Source of the DNA: Theristus sp. LFF4_11
Taxonomy: Eukaryota; Nematoda; Chromadorea; Monhysterida; Xyalidae
Reading direction: 5' to 3'
DNA: 64,000 nucleotides
NCBI GenBank assembly: GCA_030248135.1
Contig: JASANC010002719.1
Location: forward strand, 1 to 64,000
Shown: positions 10,453-23,700 of the stretch, one piece after another
Numbering within the stretch: the first letter of the stretch is position 1
Layout of the letters: every line of letters begins with the position of its first letter
Notes under the pieces: model-generated
What the model was told of the DNA's origin: nothing
Database searches by the model: none
The model's input: only the letters and a program-made list of their open reading frames with translations
Made by a program: the position numbers and the translations under genes

Positions 10453-12425
10453 GCCATGAGTCTGAAGAGTGTTGAAATTGTGACTCTTTTGCAGCTACTG
10501 AAAAACTGCATCCGAAAAAGCGCAAAATCGTCGCTCGTTAAAAAAAATAATATAAGCGCTCGCCGTTTTTCCTGTTCTCATTGGTAAGTTACGGTTTTTT
10601 TCTCGCAAGATTTACCGTCCTGTAAGATCGACGAAAACGCCAGAGATCCGAGTGTAATGGTTATGGTTAAGAAGCGCGCCGTCTTGTACCCGAACCCTCC
10701 TGAGAACCCCAGCGATATTGCGACCCTAGTCTTGGAAAAGTGTCAATTCGGAAGTTTCGAAGCGAAACACGCACGCGGAAAAGCGTTGTTCGACTAAAAA
10801 ATGTCAATAATTGGTTCCGTTCCTTGTGCTGATCGTTAAAAAAACATTTCCGCCGTAAACCACCCGATCGCATCACATTCCTTCTGAACGCGTTTTTTTC
10901 GACTGATTTTTTTATCGAAAAGTATCGGAATACAATGCCGAAGCTGTCCCGTACCGTACCCTACGCCACCCAATTGTACCTGGAACATATGCGAAATTAT
11001 TATCGTGCAAATCTCACCAAAGTTACAGACCGTTCCGTTTTCCGCTGAATACCATTTTCAATTATCGCCTTCACAAAACTGTCTCTGTGTGTGCAAGCAA
11101 AAGACTCCTTCGTCGTCGTGTCGGCTCCACCGTGAAAACCGTCCGCAACGTTTCGACAAAAAACAAATGACACAAAACCGTGTTTCGTGCTTGTATCGCA
11201 AAAAAATTGTCAAAAACAATTCTTCTTCGTCACAAACAATATCCGTTACGAGTCGAGAAACGCACACCGTGTACAGTTTGCAGTTCGTTGTTTGTGTCGT
11301 GTCTGTCAAGCAATTTACGCGGAAAAACTTTGGAAAAAAATTCGAAATTCGTGGTGGCTTTTTTGCCGCTTGTCTTGGCCGTTTGAATGGTTTTGTGGAG
11401 TCCGTGAACACGACGAATTTTGCGTCCGATTTCGATCTGACTCGAATTCACCGTCTCAGAGGCGTTTGAAAGTTATTCCGTGTACCAAAAATGAACCAAT
11501 CTCGATTGTGCAAGAAACATCATTATTCCGTTAGTCGATATTTACAAATCGCGTTTCGTTCTGTCGTATATACAACCAAATACCAGTCCGTTCAATTGTA
11601 AACAAATCCGTGAAAAGAATTTAAAAATGTCAGAACTATTGTTTCGCTCGTTATGATGGGGAATGTTCCATTCACTCGTGCACTGTGTGTGTTATTGCGT
11701 TCTTTTGATGAAAACCGCCGTATTCCATGCTCTTTGAAAGTTCGAACGAGAATCCGTGTTTTGAATTAAAATCATCGTCTGGATAAAAGCCGTGCATCGT
11801 CTTCGTTACGTTTCTGCGACTTGTTTAGTTTTCGTTTGGATTCAAGCGGGAATGTGGAACAGACGGGAAAAAATGGTATTTGCTTTCAGAACAGCGAACG
11901 AGCGCATTGGAATGGTGTGATCGTCCGTGTGTGTGGCAGAAACATTATATGGCTATCAGTGACGCTTCTGACGGTTCGTTTCGTTGCAAGGTTTTTGGTG
12001 TTTTCGTGTTTTTTGTCAGCAAAATTATCTGTGGGCACTTTGTAACAGGCACTGTTTCAACCGTAGCTGTGGCATTTCGATGGCGACGTTGCGAGATTTG
12101 ACTGCTAACATCGGTTCAACAGCGTGTGCTGGCTGTTGAGTATTCCTGGGTTTCCCCTAAACGGAACCAGGTCGGAGATTCGAACCGGCTGTCGAAATGA
12201 CTGAAGTCAACAGTTCATTCAGTTCAAACCACGTGAAATATGGAACGTCATTCAAGGAACAGACAAATGAAAATATGACAGGTGCCCTGACAAAAAAAGT
12301 CTTCAAAAAAGTGTACCAAGAAAGTTATTATGTGGTGCAAAGGATTGTCTTGCAAAAACGTTCGTATTGTCCGTTCGACGTTTTGTCAGATACAACAAGA
12401 AAGTTGGTGATAATGAGCTGGTTAT
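10453..12425 (+). other. probable 3' UTR of the RNA-binding protein gene
   Basis: About 2 kb separate the TGA at 10450-10452 from the convergent end of the polycystin gene. Open frames of 74-154 codons occur around 11005-11534 and 11821-12101, but overlapping ones in other frames are equally long. None shows a domain, splice signals or a convincing start context, so I read the region as untranslated. An ATTAAA near 11765 and an AATAAA at 12426 are possible polyadenylation signals. An unrecognised small gene cannot be excluded. Confidence 0.45.
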
Positions 12426-12431
12426 AATAAA
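12426..12431 (+). promoter_or_regulatory. candidate polyadenylation signal AATAAA
   Basis: Last plus-strand AATAAA before the convergent stop codon of the polycystin gene at 12511. If used, the two genes would end tail to tail about 80-100 bases apart. Confidence 0.3.
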
Positions 12432-12510
12432 CCGGAGTGTGTCGGAATCGAAAACAAAAATTAGAATCAACATTCACACCACACGTGTTCACAGCCGTAT
12501 ACACCGATTG

Positions 12511-15500
12511 CTATTGCCGCCGCTTTTGCGGTTTGCGAGTGTTCGTCTGGTTGGTTGCTTTCGCGCGCAGCTCGTCCATATACGCTTTATCCTCGGCACG
12601 TAGCTGTCTGACGACGCGTCTCGCGTGCTTGTGCAGCTGCTTCAGGTCGAGTGCGCCGTCCATGGTGCGATTGACGCGCAGCATGAACTGATCGCAGCGG
12701 TGCGTGAACTTGTCCACGTCCGACAGATCGTACGCGTGGTCGGCGAAACTGCGCACCTTCGTCGGCGGCACCGTGTAGCCCATCATTCGGCGGACCTGGC
12801 AAATCAGTTTTTTGTGGTTGTTGGGGATTTTAGGCGATGTTTTTTAGCCAGCGCTAACCCGGAACGCCGTCGGAGTAGGCTGTCCATCGAGTTTTCTTTC
12901 TGCCGTTAGGTGGCTATACACCGGCTCGGCGGGGCTCGATCCCCCCCCCCTAGCGCACAGACAAGAGGAGACTAACGCGCTGCCACCAGGCGACGAGGGT
13001 GGCAAACCATGAAAATTTGATTTGGTGACAAAGAGATGAATTTGGAAATTAGCATAGAGACTGGCGCTGTTTTGGATGTTCGGGAAAATTGAATGACTGT
13101 CTGAAACTTTCAAGGAACGCAATGTTCCTGTGAGATTGTGGGAATCGTGATATCGGTAAAGGATAGATACATATCGAATTCAGGGTGAATAAAAATTAGC
13201 ACCGGGATCGAGTTTTTCGGATATTCGAAAAATAATAGATTGATATTGTAGATTAGATTGTTAGATTGATATTAGATAAAATTCATATTTGTTAGATTAA
13301 TATATTAATTGGATAGCATTTGCAAAGCAAAACCATTGTGAGACGGCAGGAAGATCGAATGTTGCTTTTCACATCACCACTCGTACCTTATTGCCAAATA
13401 ATGTCGCGATTTCATAGTCTTCTGTCTGATTGTCAACATCGGTTTTGACTTCGAGGAACATGTCCGTTATAATGGCGACCAACATGTTGATCAAGATCAT
13501 TGCTTGCACGACCATGAACAAGAAGAAGAACCATGGCGCTGAAAATGCAAGTGCGCAAATAATCGTGTTTTTTTGTATTTTATATTTCAATCAAACTTTA
13601 GCGGGTCTCTCAAAACGTAGGTTTATTGACAATTTTTAAAAATCTCAAACTGTAAAGTAACGTTCAATTTTATGTGCCACTGTCAGAAAAGCAGAATCTG
13701 AATGTGCTTCAAAAATGCATAAAATGTCACTTTGTTCGCATTTTCCATTTCCATTCCATGCGTTATCACTTTTATCTAAAGGGTTGGTTTGGATGTTCAA
13801 TTGCCCGGGCCGAAGGCATCGGACAAATAGCTAGTGCGAAAAAGGAACTTCCAAAAACTTTCCAGGTGCTTTAAAAATGTTCTCACCAAGCCAAGACGCC
13901 GTTGTGATTGGAGCGAACGAGAATTTGCCCAACATCGCTGCGAACGCTTCGTTGACGACGCGAAGCGGCGTCGAGAACGAGAGGATCTTGGCGCTGAGCA
14001 GAATGAAGAACGCCGAACAGAAGGACGCGTAGACGACGTAGAACATGAACGTGAACGCCATGATCTCGCGCGCTGCGTAGCGGATCGTGTCGATTTGCAT
14101 GGCCATGCGTCGATTGAACTTCAGCATTTTCGCGACGTTCATGCCCGCGAGGAACAGAATGAACGCCGTAAAGTAGCCGAAAAACTCTTCGTACATTGCG
14201 GCGAGCTGCGTTGAGATTGGAATTCATAGTTGGATGGAAATGTATAAGTGTTAGAGAAAAACTGTAAATTAAGGGGCATTCATGAAGCAGTATTCAGTGA
14301 CCGCATAGCTATGTTTTAACACAGCTGCGCGTCACTAAATACTGCTTCATGAATGCCGCTTTAGTTAAACGCAGAAATACACAAGATCTTTTTTGAAAGT
14401 GCTCCCAAACATTCTCGATTGAAACAGTTCCCACACAATGTATGTACACTGTATGTTGATTGACATGTGTTCTTTATAAAAGATTTTGTGGTGACGACAG
14501 AGAGTCATTCAATCCGGCGTGTGAAAAAAGTAAACTTGTTGCAGCTGTTCTTGAGGTACAGAAATGAGCTCAAAAGCCAAATTGCTGCTGCGTACCTGCG
14601 CCTTCACGTACACATTGCCGTTCGTCTCCAAGATTTCATTGCTGATGTCGGCGGCGGCAAAATGTCGCAGCACGTACGTGATACTGGCAGTGCACGAGAA
14701 GAACAGGATGCCCATGTCGAACCAGTTCCACAGCGACCACAAGAAGCCGCAGCCTTCCGCTTGCACTTTGCGCACGAGGTTTAACGTGAAGCCGATGATG
14801 AATATGATGAAGAACACTTCGAAGAACAGCAGCGCTAATCCGAACCGCCCCGTGTAACGATACAAGCGGACGGGGTCGAAGCGGAACGTCGGCTCCATGC
14901 CGCCGGCGTGAGTCGTCTCCAGCAGCAGATAGCAGACGCCGAACATGTTCACCTGCGCGTTGTACAGGCCCCACTCGATGAAGACGCCCTTGGTGCGGTT
15001 GTCCAGCCAGCCCTCTTTTTGTAGTTCACCGAGTCTGTAACGTTCGCTTGGTTTTTGCGCAACAACACTTGTTTGATTTTGCACATGCTGTACGTTGACG
15101 ATCGACGACTGACCGTTGTCTAGCTTGAATACTGTGGTTGTACATCGCTATGATGTAGCCGCCGCCGCCGTAGCTGTTGATCGGCGCCTCGATCGGCAAG
15201 CCCCGGAGTGTGCTCGCCGACATGTACTTGTACTCCGGCTGCGCTGAGACGTCGTCGCCGATGGGGCGCCAGCTGGGAGCATAGTCCTGGTCGTCCTCGC
15301 CGAAGTAGCCCGACGAGGCGCTACAGTGGCTGAAGATGTGGCGCACCTTGCTGTGCACCTCGCAGTCGTTGTCATCTGCATTCAGTATTCTGCATGAATC
15401 ACTTGGTGTATACCGCAAAAACAACTGTGTGCTTCTGTGGCGTTGCGAACCTGCTTTTCGCACTTGACGAATCACGGTGTACCCGAGCGTCCGACTGACT

Positions 15501-17772
15501 TTGTCCATGGTGAAGCCGCGCATGTCTGTCGGCGGCCGACCATTGTACCAAAAGGCGCGCGTCGAATTCACCATGACGTTGTTCGTAAAGTTCCAGAAAT
15601 CATTGTTCGAGCGAACCTTCAACACCAGAGTTTTGTTTGAATGCTGATGTGCAATGTTGACAAAGCTGCTCGTTGCTGGATGCATGTTTTTTTCAGTGCA
15701 AACCTTTGTGAAATCGGTCTTGTCATTCCACAGGCCAAGCCATGTGTTACGAAGATTCTCAGTATAGAAAAAGGAAGTGGCATCGCGGCTCGCTGTAAAA
15801 CATAATTGGTCCATTGGTTTTATACTTGTCTCTGATCGTTTAACGGAACTTTACCATTACTGAGCGTGATAGTTCACTTATAAAAGAAAATCTCTACCGT
15901 TTGTGATGATAAGAACGATGACAAGAAAAATCCAGTTCAGCACAACGTCGCGCAGCAGCGCATACATGCGTTTCTCCTTCAGTCCCTCCATTCTGTCTTC
16001 GTCCAATTGATCTTGTGCAGGTGCATTTGACTCGGACGCCTCGAATTTGTCTGGAATTTGAACGTTGTGACAGATCTCAAACTTAAGGTTGGCCGATATT
16101 GTCAAAAAGCTGAGATGCATTGAAAGTAAACTGAACGTTGGTGCCTCACTTTTATTGTAGTGAAGTATTGGAGCGCTAAATAGCAGTTGTTCTTCGTTTT
16201 CGCTGACGTCTTCTTCGTCATAATCTGATTTTCTGCATAGGCACGAACAGAAGACAATTAGGCAGAGAATCTGAAATGATAATGATGGTTAGTGTCTAGT
16301 AAAAAATCGACGGTCAAAAATTTGTGTGAAAATGACATGACATTATTGGATGAAAAGCTTGTAGTAAAAAGAAAAAGAGAGCGAACTTTGATTGGATGGG
16401 TGAGCAAGACTGATGTTAAAACAGCGAACATCATGCTTGTCAACCATTTGCGCGCTTTGCTTTCGCCGAATGAAATTCCGTAAAACAGAACTAATAGTGT
16501 CGACACTACGATAACAATGATGACCATTAACCATGCTACCTGCAATACAGGAAACGTCTGAGCAAAACGTAAGTGTTTGATTGTTTAACTATTGTGGATT
16601 TATTCAAACGTGTCCGGACTAAAATGACGTCATTTGCTTTAAAAACGCCCATTTGTCAAACTACAGGTACTAAAATTTCAGTTTGGTGTGACTGATTCGA
16701 CATTCACCATTTGTTTACGTTAAGAAATCGGCTTAACGGAAAGTCTGGTTTGCTGTGAACGACAAGCGCATGTTTTGCGGCACATGACATCATTTCAGTG
16801 GGACACGTTTAAAAAATACGTCATTAGATTGGTTGAATTGGGTGTGTGGACATCTTGTTTTGATAGACTGATTAATTTATTGTAAATAATTTTACATGTC
16901 TGAGCCACCACGGAAGCGAAGCGTTGAAGCAGCGTTCCATACTTGATCCTCTGTGCTTTTTGTACTGGTCGTCATCGTCGTCATAGTTATTCCGCACGGG
17001 TAGCTTTACAGGCAAATTAATTTAATAAGACAACGTTCAAACAAACTTGCCTTGATCAATCACTACTTCACTACATTTTAGCAGAGGTGGTTTATTTCTT
17101 ACTGTGGTCAGTTTCGCCCGTGCCAATGCGTCGTTGACGTGATTCGGACGCCGCTTGCGTAATCGCGCTTTTCGAAACAGATGCACAATCAGCAGATTAA
17201 CGGGTATAACCATTAGATTGCACAAAATACCGATGCCAACCTGTTTTTACGCAGGAAGTGCGGTTAACGCCAACATTCATGTGTGTACATTCATTAAACG
17301 TTTCTCTTATTTCAAAAGTACTAATTATTTTCAATTCCGCCTGCAGGTTTCCAGTGCAGTGATATGTAAATCATGATAATATGTTAAACATTTATGGTCA
17401 ATTGTGGACCTGTTCAGGGCTGAGTATGAACGGGCCCATGCGAAGTGCGTTGAAGCCGGATTTCTCCTTGGCCACGCCGTACCACATTGCGGACGCGAAC
17501 ATTGAGCTCAGTATCAGTGCGAAAATGCACGTCAGGCGCTGCACACGGGTGAACCGTGATCGAATTGGACGCGCAAAGATGGAGAACCTGTTTAAAAGAA
17601 CGTTACTGAGTGAAATATAATTTGGACCACAGTGAAAACGCTAAAATTAATAGAAAAATTGACTCGTTTACCACAAGTGTCCGTCGGTCATGTGACGACG
17701 CGTCGTTCGTGCCACGTAAGTTTTGAACTGCTCCAACTCATGTCGACTCGCCACAGGCACCATTCGTTCAAT
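12511..17772 (-). CDS. polycystin exons 107-119: TM2-TM11, extracellular channel domain, C-terminal helix
   Basis: Exons 17672-17772, 17410-17587, 17067-17240, 16896-17003, 16387-16539, 16150-16270, 15898-16050, 15451-15792, 15114-15375, 14596-15034, 13887-14205, 13387-13538 and 12511-12795. Family landmarks include ARPIRSRFTRVQRLTC, SLPWWLRHVAWLM, LLTHPIK, FYTENLRNTWLG, NSYGGGGYIIAM, EGWLDNRTKGVF, and the S6-like AMILINMLVAIITDMF then EVKTD. Eleven TMs in total can be counted. The pore-loop equivalent reads AMLGKFSF, where PKD2 has ILGDINF. The tail RRVVRQLRAEDKAYMDELRA could form a coiled coil, as polycystin-1 uses to bind PKD2. The exon 109 donor (GAA|GTAGTG) was chosen on phase; a GC donor 15 bases downstream would break the frame. 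Confidence 0.92.
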
Positions 17773-20700
17773 CTGAAATTTTTGTTTGCATTTTGTGTCA
17801 ACTTTTGCTGATAGATCGTCTGGCTTGTTTCTGCGCAAAACCTGTCTGGTTTGGTCATTTTGGCCCCTTTCCTTTTGGTTTGGTCAATAAATTGTTAGTC
17901 TACATCTGTTCGTCTGCATTTGCATGGTCTCATAAATCAATGGCATACCACTCCATCGTCCTCATCGATAGCCAGCCATTTGTCAACTAAGAACGGATAC
18001 TTGATGCCCGTGTGACAGTCGATAATCACCACTTGTAAGCAGTACCAACCACGAAGGTTGCCGCGACCACTGTTGTCATGCCAGATCCGTAGATACTTCA
18101 ACGGCCCCAGCGATCTAAATCCGGCTTTGCTTTATTGGCATAATGTGCGATTATAAGCAAAAAAAGTGCTCACTTTCGGACAGTCATTATGAACGAATCA
18201 GTTGCACCGTTACGAAACGTTTTGCGCTTGTTCGAGCCACTGTAGAGATCTCGGATCTCCGTTTCTGCTGTTTCACCAGTGACGATCACGCTAACGCGCG
18301 AATCTGTCGCGCTGCCCTGAGGATATCCGGTGGTCACCACAATCTCATAGGCATGTGCGTCCTGAAGTTTTTAAGTAAACGTTGTTGTTAGTAGTCACAA
18401 ACATTGACATCGTACTCGTAAATGCTAAATCTAATAATTTAGATCATCACAATACAGTACAGTCGATCTCTAAATATAGGGAATCAGCTGATTGGTTGGT
18501 GATCAGGTGATGCATGCTTTCTGTGCAGAAATTGCTGTGGGGGCGGAGTTTGGTTTACACAGTAAGCATGCATCACATGAGCACCAACCAATCAGCTGAT
18601 TCCCTATAATTTAGAGTTCGACTGTAATCCCAAAATCATTTTGACGATCTTTCTCTCACCCCAGGATCGTTATCATCAATGGCTATGCTTCGACTTTTGA
18701 CGGCGTCGCGTCCATCTTTCCATTTAGCCCAACCATACAGTAGCAAGTACAAAAGGTAGACAATGGCGATCGAAATGTAGATGGCCAAATTGTTCTCAAA
18801 GCTGGCGTTGCCGAACACATACTCGAAATCAATGGTGTTAGGCGGCACGAACAGACCAGCAGAAAACGACGTCAAATGGCTGCTTTTGCATTTCAAATAT
18901 TTCGCGCTCGTTTCTGGAGTTGGCTAAAAAAACGATAAAAGTAACATGGTGGAGTCGTGATAATGATAAAACAGTAAACTGTATTAAAGTATGATATTTT
19001 ATTTTGGTCCCGCAACTCAATGCGCGCGTAGATTAGGTAAACAGTTTCATGGATGACGCGGGAATTCAAAATTGGTAAAGTGATCCGAGTCCCCTACATG
19101 GGGCCGAGTCACTTAGACGACTTTGAATTGCCACATAAAGATTGAAACTAGTTTTCTTTTCACGTCTGCACACGCATGCAGTCGCAGAACTTAAAAAAAA
19201 ATTGATATGACCTCCATCCCGCTGCTGATCCATATTTCTTGTATTGTATCCTCGTAGTAACAGCCCTTGGAGATTGCACGGAAACGATAGCCGGTACTGA
19301 AATTGCGCGACAGCACAAACTGGCCCCATTTCACCGTCCAGTTGCCATCGATCGGTGTTGTTTCATTCATCTGACGTGCCACGGCGATGTAGGCGTCACC
19401 TTTGAAACCAGCCATTAAACTGCTCGATATGGTCCAGCTAAATACTCCTGAAATACCAAACGAGTTTTTAAGGTTAGAAGTTTGGCTGAAGTCACTATTC
19501 GTTTTGCCATTTCATTAAAAAAAAAGCTGTCGCAGCAGCATTTACGTTGTCCGGGCTTATCCGCCGTTGGTGCGACGGGCGTCCAAACGTCGTTCTGTTT
19601 CTCCATCGGACCCGGGTAGGCTTTGGCGAAGAACAGCAGCATTCGCATTGTTTCGTCGAACGGTCGCAAGTGCACCAGAATAGAGGCGTTCTGTTTGCGT
19701 ATTTCGAGATTGTGAACGCTGAAAAACTCGTGCGATTTGTTCAGCTTTTTGATGTCCGGCACAATCGTCTGCGACGGCGGCATTCGCTTCAGGTTTTGAC
19801 GGAAAATGATTTGGATCGGCACTGGCGTGTTTTGCACAGCGATCGGGTCGCCGCCGACGTCGGACAGTTCAATATCGACGAGACCAGTGGTCGTTTCGGC
19901 GTCTTTCACCGATGCGAATTGTTTATAGTTGTTGACAAAATGCATTCCCTGGATTTGCAGACGACACAGTCAATAAGTTGTTTTGCGATGGATTTTTTGT
20001 TGTTGAAAATATCGCAGTAAAAGTGCTGGATAAATCAACGTACCGTCAGTTTGACAATTCTGGATGCGTCGCAAGACGACGTTGTTACAAAATCACATGG
20101 ATCTTCTGGAAACTTGACGAGATAACCACATTTGCCCAGATCACCCAGTGCACCTTGAATTACATCGCCAAGTCGACCGATTTTCATATTTAGACAAGCA
20201 GAAGACGTCTAAAAAATTGTTTACAGCTGTACTTAAAATTGTTTCCACTGTTTCAAAACTGCAGTACATGATACTGGGAGCAGTTCAAAGAAATTTGAGT
20301 TGTGCGATTGTGACGCACCTTCATGTTTTTAACCATAGCTTCACCGAGTTCCAATTTTCCATAATCCATCAGCGCCAACGTTTCAACAGCACGAATGACT
20401 TGTTCGAAGCCTTTTGCGGTACTTTTTGACTGGAAAGTGCAAGCAATACGTTTACTTCTTCACAGCTAATGTTTGAAACTGAATTTATGCGAGGAGCAAA
20501 CTTTTCCAGTGGCGGTATCTTTCGAGGCGTCCAAGCCCCATTCCTCTTTTGTCAATTCATCCGGTCGACGCATCGTGTCCGGATCGGATGGCAACACTGT
20601 TTCGTACTTCCCATATTCCTACGACCACAAACAAGCAAATGTGATCGCAAAGCTATGGCGAGAATGCAACATATGCTGTTACAGATTGAGCGAACCTCTG

Positions 20701-23700
20701 AAAAGTATCTGGCTTGATCGGATTTCAGTGGCAACTCGCGGCCGAGCATTTGCGCGTTCGTGACTGACGTTAATGAGCCAAGAAGCTTGTTGGCGATAAA
20801 GTCAGCCTGCTCTTCTGGTAGGCTGGCCATCACCTCAGGGTTCATCAACATTTCAGTCAACTTTGAAATCATCGCTGCCGCTGTTGAAGCGGAGTCGGCA
20901 GATATTAACGATTGCTTTTTCAGTACACCCGTCACCGGGTCAACTGTGGTTGACATGCCTGAATAATCATGCAAAATGCAAAATCATCAAAAAAATTAAT
21001 TAATACTTTCACGGGGGGAACTTTTTTTAAAGTATTTTTCACGTTTCAAGTATTTGAAACGCCGAATCTGCGTTTATGCCATAATTTACCTTTATCTAAC
21101 AAATTCGAAATTGTGTTCAATAGTGGCACAGCGTTGTCCGGACTGACTGGTGTGGCCGAAAGAGCGTCAATCATTTTTGTGTTTACGTCCGCCATCGCGT
21201 TGTTCATTGTGTCCCACTGGTCTTGAATCGATCGGAGACACCCGTGGCGAACCAACGTCACTTCCACTGGTTCCACCTGAAAATTTTAAAATGGCTGATT
21301 AAAAAAATCTAAATTTTAAAACGTCTTACGGCTGTCACGTGCAGAATGAGTTCTTTGCGTCATGCGCCATAGAAGAGCGCAAACCTTTGTGGCGTCACAT
21401 CCCGCCATGTTCATAGGAATCACAATGTCCGGCATTTGTTCCAGTGACTCTCGTACAGGTCTCACGCTGGCCCATTCTGGAGCACCCGGTAGCAGATGGT
21501 GAACTGGTGTACCCTAAGTTACAGAAAATGCTTTTTGAGTGCTAAATTGAGTTGCACCAAACACTGAATGTTCTCATCAACAATTTATGTGACGTTTTGA
21601 ACACATAAATGCATTTCAGGCACATGTATTTTGAACAACCTGTTTTGTATATGCATCCTTCGGATTCATGCTCGCAACACCAGTGGCGCTGACTTGTATT
21701 GGAATGTATGCTTGATCGCCAGTTTTCGGATCCGTGATTGCCAAAGTCTGAAACAATTGTCGTACATAAATAACGCACACAGTGAACATTTTGCGTCGAC
21801 GCAATGAGAATTGCTTAAAGATGCAAACCTGCATTGCAACAGTGTCTTCCTTTAAATCAACAGTTTTTGTCGATCCATCCGGCATCGTCATGACCAGTTT
21901 ACCACTGACAACGTTGCTGGGCACGTCCGGAACATCTTGTAGTTTCTGATTGGCGGTCAGGGAAAACATTTGCAGTTGCCCATTGTCGGTCATACCAGGG
22001 TAACCTGGTTTAACAGATTTCATGTAAAAAAACGTCGTTGTTCTGTAAGACAGCCCTGGACTAGAACAGCAACACTTACTAGTCCCGCCGTCCTTCTTCA
22101 GTTTGTGCTTGGCCTCATCGCTGCCCAGCGTCGGCGGTGCCCCGTTTAGCAGCGCAGTTTGCAGCGTCACTTTGTCCGTCGCCAGACTGACCACACCGAG
22201 AAAGTTGCCCGATGTGTCAGCGCCCTCAACCACTTCCGGCTGCGGCAGAAGCACTGCTTTACTACCGGTGCTGCTGGCAGTTGGCATGCTGATTTGATAT
22301 TGTGCCAATAGCGCCGCCAAATCAGTGGTGCTGACTTTTGAGCCGTCACCAATTGCTTGCGTCAGTTGTTGTTGCAGCTGAAACAATCGTTGACACCGAC
22401 ATCACACTACCAACATCGGAACAACCCTGTGTACTTCGTTCAGTATATGTGTTGAAAAGTTGAATTCAATCTAGTTCAGTCACTGACAAACACACAGTGG
22501 GCTGGAATGATTTTTTTATTGGCTGTGAACATCAATAGACACCTGTGTTATAAAATTCCGCTCATCCTACTCTGTTTCACCAACCATTCCGGCGGTCATG
22601 TCGGAAACGCTTGTTATACCAGTCATGGATACGGCTGCATCTGGATGCTCCGCATTTGGATTCAGTTCTAACGCGTTCGAATTCGGTTGGCTTGACGGAG
22701 CCAAAGATCCGAGATCGATATTGACGCCGAGTGCGGCAAGCAACTCTTAAAAATGTTCAGGGTGGAGCAAAAATAATTTTAAAAAACAGTAAAAGAGTAT
22801 AACACAATTTTTAGATTGTCAAAGGTTGCACAGTGTTGTTAGCGTTCTAGAATAACACGAGTACAAGTACAAGGGGATCAAAATTTTAAGTAAAGCTTAG
22901 TGCCGTGGTCGTCGTATACAGTTGCAGTTTAGGCCTTTGTTACTTTTGTTACACAATAATCCAGACCTTTGTTACTCACCTGCACCTGTGGGCGGTGGTG
23001 CATAGACCGGTGGGTCTTCATAGTCATTCAGAGTGTCCGCGTCCATAATATCTAAAATTTTGAAGTAGCATACGATTTCAACACGAATTAACCATATTTT
23101 GCGTGTCAAAGCTATCATTTACCGTCTGCGAATGGATCGATCTTTTTGCCGGTCACCGGGTCATATTCCTGTAGCACTTCATTCGGTAGCGTTGTCGCAA
23201 ACGTGTCGTCCGGATCACCGTTCGCTTCCATGTCTGACGACGCTATTGGGTTGGTTTTCGGTGCCATACCGTCAGTGATTGCAGTGACCAACGACAATGT
23301 TTTCGCCGTGTTGCCTTCGGCCGCGGCGTTCAGCAACAGGTTGTCCACGTCCAAACTGCTCAGATCACTTTCTTCAACCTGGTATGTGAAAAAAATTACC
23401 AATCGTTTTATATTCAGCAGTCGCTCAAAAAATTGTCGTGTCTGTAGCGCAGCTGTACGGCTTTCGTCTACCGTTCCGTAGGTGGAAAGTTCGAACCCCG
23501 CTGTGGGCAAGGCACATCAGAGAAAACTAAAGTGACCAATAACAACCAATGGCCTACTCCCCCAGAGCCGAGGGCAAATTGGGCTCGGGGCAGTATTGCC
23601 CGTTTTCGCCGGAGGTTGGTACCTACGGGTTTCCGAAACCGGCGCGCGACCAAATAAAAAAAACAATATGACTTCATCTGTTTTCTCCATACAAAAATTT

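Noticed and set aside
11005..11534. Overlapping plus-strand frames of 154 and 115 codons
   Set aside because: Several frames and the opposite strand are equally open, no domain is visible, and the region follows the stop of a gene; read as 3' UTR.
12140..12200. B-box-like GATTCGAACCGG suggesting another SINE or tRNA
   Set aside because: No A box at the right distance and no shared body with the other SINEs in the window.
14509..15084. Polycystin channel exons as a separate PKD2-type gene
   Set aside because: Splice phases run continuously into the PLAT and GPS exons upstream and eleven TMs are present, as in polycystin-1.
21330..21384. Micro-exon encoding a LILHVTA-like strand before polycystin exon 97
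   Set aside because: It fits in sequence but would need an intron of about 32 bases; left as unresolved and not annotated.
23436..23510. Possible tRNA gene
   Set aside because: A and B boxes are present but the clover-leaf and acceptor stem are not; it continues into a SINE body and A-rich tail.
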